Program-made: the position numbers and the translations under genes
Origin: Tsukamurella sp. 1534
GTDB taxonomy: Bacteria; Actinomycetota; Actinomycetes; Mycobacteriales; Mycobacteriaceae
NCBI RefSeq assembly: GCF_000312385.1
Contig: NZ_HE997626.1
Span: forward strand, 1,010,900 to 1,074,899
Direction of reading: 5' to 3'
DNA: 64,000 nucleotides
Shown here: piece by piece, positions 60,394 through 64,000 of the stretch
Numbering within the stretch: the first letter of the stretch is position 1
Layout of the letters: every line of letters begins with the position of its first letter
Notes under the pieces: model-generated
The model's input: the letters and a program-made list of their open reading frames with translations, nothing else
The model's database searches: none
Told to the model about the DNA's origin: nothing

Positions 60394-62040
60394 TCACCGC
60401 ACCTGCGCGATACCGTTGACCAGCGCGATCGCGCCGTGCTCGAAGCGCTGCTCCAGGCCGCCGGGCACCGGGGCGGCGTCGGCGACGGGGTAGCCCAGGC
60501 GGCCGCCCTCGTAGCCCTGCTTCCCCCACTCGGAGAAGATCGGGCCTTTGGGCACGACCACCGCGGGCGTCTTCGGCGACCAGTACAGGACGCCGCCCTG
60601 GAAGCGCTGGAACGCGCCGCCGCCGCGGACCGGGGTCTCGTCGCCGACGGGCAGCCCCACCGGGGACTTCTCGAAGCCCAGGGCCGCGTACTTCTTGCCG
60701 ATCTCGCCGCGCACGGCGCGCGCTCCCGTCTCCGGCGTCCAGTACACGGTGCCGCCCTGGAACTGCTGGTAGCGGCCCTTCTTGTCCGCGAGCGGCCGCT
60801 CCGCACCCGTGGGGAAGCCGAGCGCGCCGCCCGGCCCGCCCGCGCCGAGGTACGCGCCACCGATGGCGCCGCCCACGACCTCGGCGCCGCTGTCGGTGGA
60901 CCAGAAGATCTGGCCGCCGCGGAAGTCCTGCGCGCGGCCGCCCGGCACGGGGTACTCGACGGTGACGCACTTCCCGAGGGCCGGCGCCTTGGGCGCCAGC
61001 TCGCCGATCGCGCCGGCGGCGGTGCACGGCGCGGGGTTGCCCACCCCGAGCGCGGCCTGCACCTGCGGCCAGGACTGGCCGTTCTCGAACTGCCAGTACG
61101 GCCAGCTGTGCGTGCCCGACGGCCGGTACACCGCGTTGGCGGGGATGCCCTGCTTGTTGAGCTCCACCGCGAAGGCCTGGTTGGAGGAGCGGGAGAGCAC
61201 CTCGAGCGCCATCGCGGACAGGTCGGTGGGCTGTCCCGCCGTGGGCGCCGAGCCGTTGCCCGAGCTGAAGTACAGGCTGGTGCCGCGCAGCTGCGCGGCC
61301 AGCTTCAGCGGGTCGTGCTCGGCCCACGCCGGGTCGTTCGGCGGGCCGTACATCGCGTCGGCGTTGAAGTTGCCCGCATCGCGCATGGCGAGCGCGATCG
61401 ACTCCGGGGTGCCCGGGGAGCTGGTCGCGAGGATGCCCGAGTAGGAGCCCGCGAACCGGTACAGCCCCTTGTTGCGTGCCGCGAGCGTCACCGCCGCGGT
61501 ACCGCCCATCGAGACGCCGGCCGCGGCCCTGCCGTCGGTGGTCCGCCACTGCTGCTTGAGCAGGGGCGGGAGCTCCTTGGCGAGGAAGGTCTCCCACTGG
61601 TAGTTCTTGCCGTTGTCGGGGCGGCGCCAGTCGGTGTACCAGCTGGACTGGCCGCCGACCGGCAGCACCACCGTGACGTTCTTGTCGCGGTAGAAGTCGG
61701 CCACGTCGGTCTCCAGCAGCCAGCCGCTCTGGTCGTCGCGCGCCCGCATCCCGTCGAGCAGGTACAGCGTGGGGAACTTCGCCTTGGGGTTCGCGTGCCA
61801 GTCGCGGGCCAGCAGCAGCTGCACCTTCACCGGCGCGCCCATCGCCGCGGAGAACACCGTGAGGTCCACCCGGTGGTCGCCCTGCCAGGCGGCGTCCAGG
61901 ATGCGGGACTTCGCGGGCGCCGGGTCGGCGTACGACGGTGCGCTCAGGCCCGGGACCAGGGCCGACGGTGCCGTCACGACCCCGGCGGCCAGGGCTCCGG
62001 CGACGAACAGCGATCCGATTCGGCCCGCGCGGTGGCGCAT
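60394..62040 (-). CDS. Mycolyltransferase with C-terminal LGFP repeats
   Basis: A 548-residue secreted mycolyltransferase. The signal peptide covers about 1-38 (SYA-DPAP). The esterase domain (about 45-330) has Ser177 in GVSMGG and the His in GTHSWPYW. Residues 345-548 carry about four LGFP repeats (for example GGALGFPTG, ALGFEKSPVGLPVGD and GGRLGYPVAD), which anchor such enzymes to the cell wall. Corynebacterium PS1/Cmt1 has the same arrangement. GAAGGAG lies five bases before the ATG. It differs from the two short antigen-85 copies at 43-45 kb and may use a different acceptor. Confidence 0.94.
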   Translation of the reverse strand: MRHRAGRIGSLFVAGALAAGVVTAPSALVPGLSAPSYADPAPAKSRILDAAWQGDHRVDLTVFSAAMGAPVKVQLLLARDWHANPKAKFPTLYLLDGMRARDDQSGWLLETDVADFYRDKNVTVVLPVGGQSSWYTDWRRPDNGKNYQWETFLAKELPPLLKQQWRTTDGRAAAGVSMGGTAAVTLAARNKGLYRFAGSYSGILATSSPGTPESIALAMRDAGNFNADAMYGPPNDPAWAEHDPLKLAAQLRGTSLYFSSGNGSAPTAGQPTDLSAMALEVLSRSSNQAFAVELNKQGIPANAVYRPSGTHSWPYWQFENGQSWPQVQAALGVGNPAPCTAAGAIGELAPKAPALGKCVTVEYPVPGGRAQDFRGGQIFWSTDSGAEVVGGAIGGAYLGAGGPGGALGFPTGAERPLADKKGRYQQFQGGTVYWTPETGARAVRGEIGKKYAALGFEKSPVGLPVGDETPVRGGGAFQRFQGGVLYWSPKTPAVVVPKGPIFSEWGKQGYEGGRLGYPVADAAPVPGGLEQRFEHGAIALVNGIAQVR

Positions 62041-62146
62041 CGAGACTCCTTCACGAGTAGGCGTACGGGTTCAGTGTTACACGGGTGTGATTCGTGGTCG
62101 CGGTCCCACGCTGTCCCGCCCGTGATAGGACGGGAGGGGAAAATAT

Positions 62147-63028
62147 ATGAAAACGGGACGGGGGGCTTCGATGGTCGCCACACGGGCGTTCACGGTGGAC
62201 GTGAACGGGATGCGCATCGCCGGCGACGAGTGGAGCTCCGGCCCCACGACGGGCGCGCCGATCCTGCTGCTGCACGGCGGCGGGCAGACCAGGCACTCCT
62301 GGGACCGCACGGCCGCGGCGCTCGCGCAGCGCGGGTACACGGTGCTCACACTCGACGCCCGCGGCCACGGCGACACCGCGTGGGCCGGGGACGGCGGCTA
62401 CGCGCTGGGCGACTTCGTCGAGGACCTCCTGGCCGTCCTCGGCACGCTCGACGGTCCGCCGCCCGTGCTGATCGGAGCCTCGCTCGGCGGCATCACCAGC
62501 CTCTGCGCCGCGGGCGAGCACCCCGGCATCGCGTCGGCGCTGGTGCTCGTGGACGTGGTGGTGGACGCCGAGCAGAAGGGCATCGAACGCGTCACCGAAT
62601 TCCTCTCGGCGCACGCCGACGGCTTCGCCACGCTCGACGAGGTCGCCGACGCGGTGGCCGCGTACAACCCCACCCGCAAGCGAGGCCGCAACCTGGAGGG
62701 CCTGAAGAAGAACGTGCGGCTGCGCGCCGACGGCCGCTGGTACTGGCACTGGGACCCCGCCTTCATCCGCAGCGACGACCGGGGCGAGGCCCGCATCCAG
62801 GACAAGGACCGGCTGGGCGCCGCGGCGCACCGGGTCACCGTGCCCACGCTGATCGTGCGCGGCGGCAAGTCCGACGTGGTCAGCGACGAGGGCGTCGCGA
62901 AGATGCTGCAGCGCGTGCCGCACGCCGAGGTGGCGGACGTCAGCGGCGCCGGGCACATGGTGGCGGGCGACGACAACCAGGTGTTCGCGGCCGCGATCGA
63001 GGGGTTCCTCGACCGGCACGAGCTCTAG
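62147..63028 (+). CDS. Alpha/beta hydrolase
   Basis: A 293-residue hydrolase. LLHGGGQTRHSW is the oxyanion loop (about residue 42), the nucleophile Ser is in GASLGG (about 110), the acid is likely in GGKSDVV, and the His is in SGAGHMVAGDD (about 274), so the triad is complete. GGAGGGG is spaced seven bases before the ATG at 62147. An ATG at 62171 is a weaker alternative. The fold and length match epoxide-hydrolase/esterase relatives; the substrate is unknown. It diverges from the LGFP mycolyltransferase gene. Confidence 0.87.
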   Translation: MKTGRGASMVATRAFTVDVNGMRIAGDEWSSGPTTGAPILLLHGGGQTRHSWDRTAAALAQRGYTVLTLDARGHGDTAWAGDGGYALGDFVEDLLAVLGTLDGPPPVLIGASLGGITSLCAAGEHPGIASALVLVDVVVDAEQKGIERVTEFLSAHADGFATLDEVADAVAAYNPTRKRGRNLEGLKKNVRLRADGRWYWHWDPAFIRSDDRGEARIQDKDRLGAAAHRVTVPTLIVRGGKSDVVSDEGVAKMLQRVPHAEVADVSGAGHMVAGDDNQVFAAAIEGFLDRHEL

Positions 63029-63030
63029 CG

Positions 63031-64000
63031 TCAGCCGCGCGCGGACGTGGCCGAGCCCTGGGGCTTGGCCGCGTACATCGCCGCGTCGGCGCGGTCGATC
63101 CCGGCGACGGGGTCCCCGCCCTCCGGCACGCTCTCCACGCCCACGGTGAGCCGCACCTCGATCTCCTGCCCGTCCACGGGGATCGGCGCGTAGGCGACGG
63201 AGTCGCGCAGCCGCTCCCCCAGTAGCGCCGGGTCGGAGGACGGGCACCGCCCGACGACCACGAACTCGTCGCCGCCCACCCGGTACACCACGTCGGAGGC
63301 GTCCACGACCGCGTCGATCCGGCGCGCGACCGCGTTGAGCACCCGGTCCCCCACCGCGTGCCCGAGCCTGTCGTTGACGGCCTTGAACCCGTCGAGGTCG
63401 GCGTAGACCACCGCGCGGATGGACGCGGCCTCCGGGCCGGCCAGCATGAGCTCGAGCGCGTGCCGGTTGAGCAGCCCGGTGACGGCGTCGGTGGTGGCCG
63501 TGTTGTGCAGCGTGCGGGCGGTGGTGCGCAGCTGCAGGACGCTCATCGCGAGGTCCGCGAGGTCCTCCAGGCCGCGCAGCTGCCGGTCGCTGAGCTCCTT
63601 CGGCTCCGAGCCGTACACCCGCACCGTGCCCACCGGCAGCCGGTCCGCCGTGCAGATGGGCGCCGCCGCGAACAGGTGGATGGGCGGATCCGCAAGGTCC
63701 AGGAAGCGCTTGCCCGCGAACCGCGGGTCCTTCTTGGCGTCCACGGCGTACACCACGTGGTCGCTGAGCACCGCGAGCGAGCACAGCGAGTCCTCGCGGG
63801 AGGCGTGGATCCGCGGCGCCCCGTACGAGGCCACGGTGTAGTGCCGGTCGTAGTCGATGACGTTCACCGACCCGAACGGCACCCCGCACAGCGCGGCCGA
63901 CAGCTCCGCGATGCGTTCGAGGTCCGGGACCGGCGGCTCGTCCATGATGCGCAGCGACCGCACGGCCGCCACCCGGTCGTGCTCACGGGGATGCAGATGC
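63031..64000 (-). CDS. GAF-GGDEF diguanylate cyclase-like protein (5' end outside window)
   Basis: About 323 codons lie in the window; the frame is still open at base 64000, and REHDRVAAVRSLRIMDEPP is typical of the lead-in to a GAF sensor, so the true start is further upstream. The GAF domain spans the first 150 residues. The GGDEF domain (about 170-310) has ATTDAVTGLLNRHALE, the metal Asp in VYADLDGFKAVND and the intact VGGDEFVVVG signature, so c-di-GMP synthesis is plausible. No EAL domain follows. It is convergent with the alpha/beta hydrolase gene. Confidence 0.9.
   Translation of the reverse strand, partial: HLHPREHDRVAAVRSLRIMDEPPVPDLERIAELSAALCGVPFGSVNVIDYDRHYTVASYGAPRIHASREDSLCSLAVLSDHVVYAVDAKKDPRFAGKRFLDLADPPIHLFAAAPICTADRLPVGTVRVYGSEPKELSDRQLRGLEDLADLAMSVLQLRTTARTLHNTATTDAVTGLLNRHALELMLAGPEAASIRAVVYADLDGFKAVNDRLGHAVGDRVLNAVARRIDAVVDASDVVYRVGGDEFVVVGRCPSSDPALLGERLRDSVAYAPIPVDGQEIEVRLTVGVESVPEGGDPVAGIDRADAAMYAAKPQGSATSARG

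Overview
The window is GC-rich actinobacterial chromosome from the mycolic-acid-producing order Mycobacteriales. The strongest evidence is the mycolate condensation block (FadD32, Pks13 and AccD4 in series), three mycolyltransferases (two antigen-85 type, one with LGFP repeats) and two Culp6-like cutinases. Ku/LigD end joining, a DUF222-HNH gene and a ClgR-like regulator fit the same group. A Tsukamurella- or Gordonia-like genus is my guess; the window has no rRNA to test it. I saw no tRNA, rRNA, insertion sequence, prophage or CRISPR array.

Layout. 1-2421: a coupled leftward pair, a small helical protein and a very acidic protein that carries a recurring FMxFGR[IV]P motif and then a long Glu-Ala tract encoded by a hexanucleotide repeat; it runs off the left edge. 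2887-13601: a ROK regulator, an ABC-F ATPase with a tiny leader ORF, a Fic protein, a YcaQ-like protein, a NUDIX hydrolase, a DUF222-HNH protein, L-serine dehydratase divergent from an adenylate cyclase, and a ClgR-like regulator. 13612-20889: two MFS transporters, a LysR/EamA divergent pair, an alpha/beta hydrolase and a condensation-domain/GNAT fusion. 20896-29765: Ku and LigD, a P1 peptidase, a secreted serine protease, a PAP2/diacylglycerol kinase fusion, the LysG/LysE amino-acid export pair and an NAD(P)-binding protein. 29826-34468: the proton-translocating transhydrogenase PntA-PntB with a short coupled leader ORF, then a MarR regulator and a hydroxyacid dehydrogenase. 34566-41193: a membrane protein, then the fructose phosphotransferase system (HPr, EIIABC-Fru, FruK and FruR leftward; enzyme I rightward). 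41271-43241: VOC, YceI and CitE-like genes.

43363-62040 is the cell-envelope region: two tandem antigen-85-type mycolyltransferases, methionine sulfoxide reductase, an FAD-linked oxidase, AccD4, Pks13, FadD32, a luciferase-like oxidoreductase, two tandem cutinases, a DUF732 lipoprotein and the LGFP mycolyltransferase. FadD32 activates the meromycolic acid, AccD4 with its partners carboxylates the second acyl-CoA, Pks13 condenses the two, and the mycolyltransferases attach the product outside the cell. The window ends with an alpha/beta hydrolase and a GAF-GGDEF protein cut by the right edge.

A recurring theme is start sites. At least 17 ORFs have a TANNNT-like -10 box exactly 6 or 7 nt before an ATG or GTG with no Shine-Dalgarno, as expected of leaderless transcripts. 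I used this to choose several starts.
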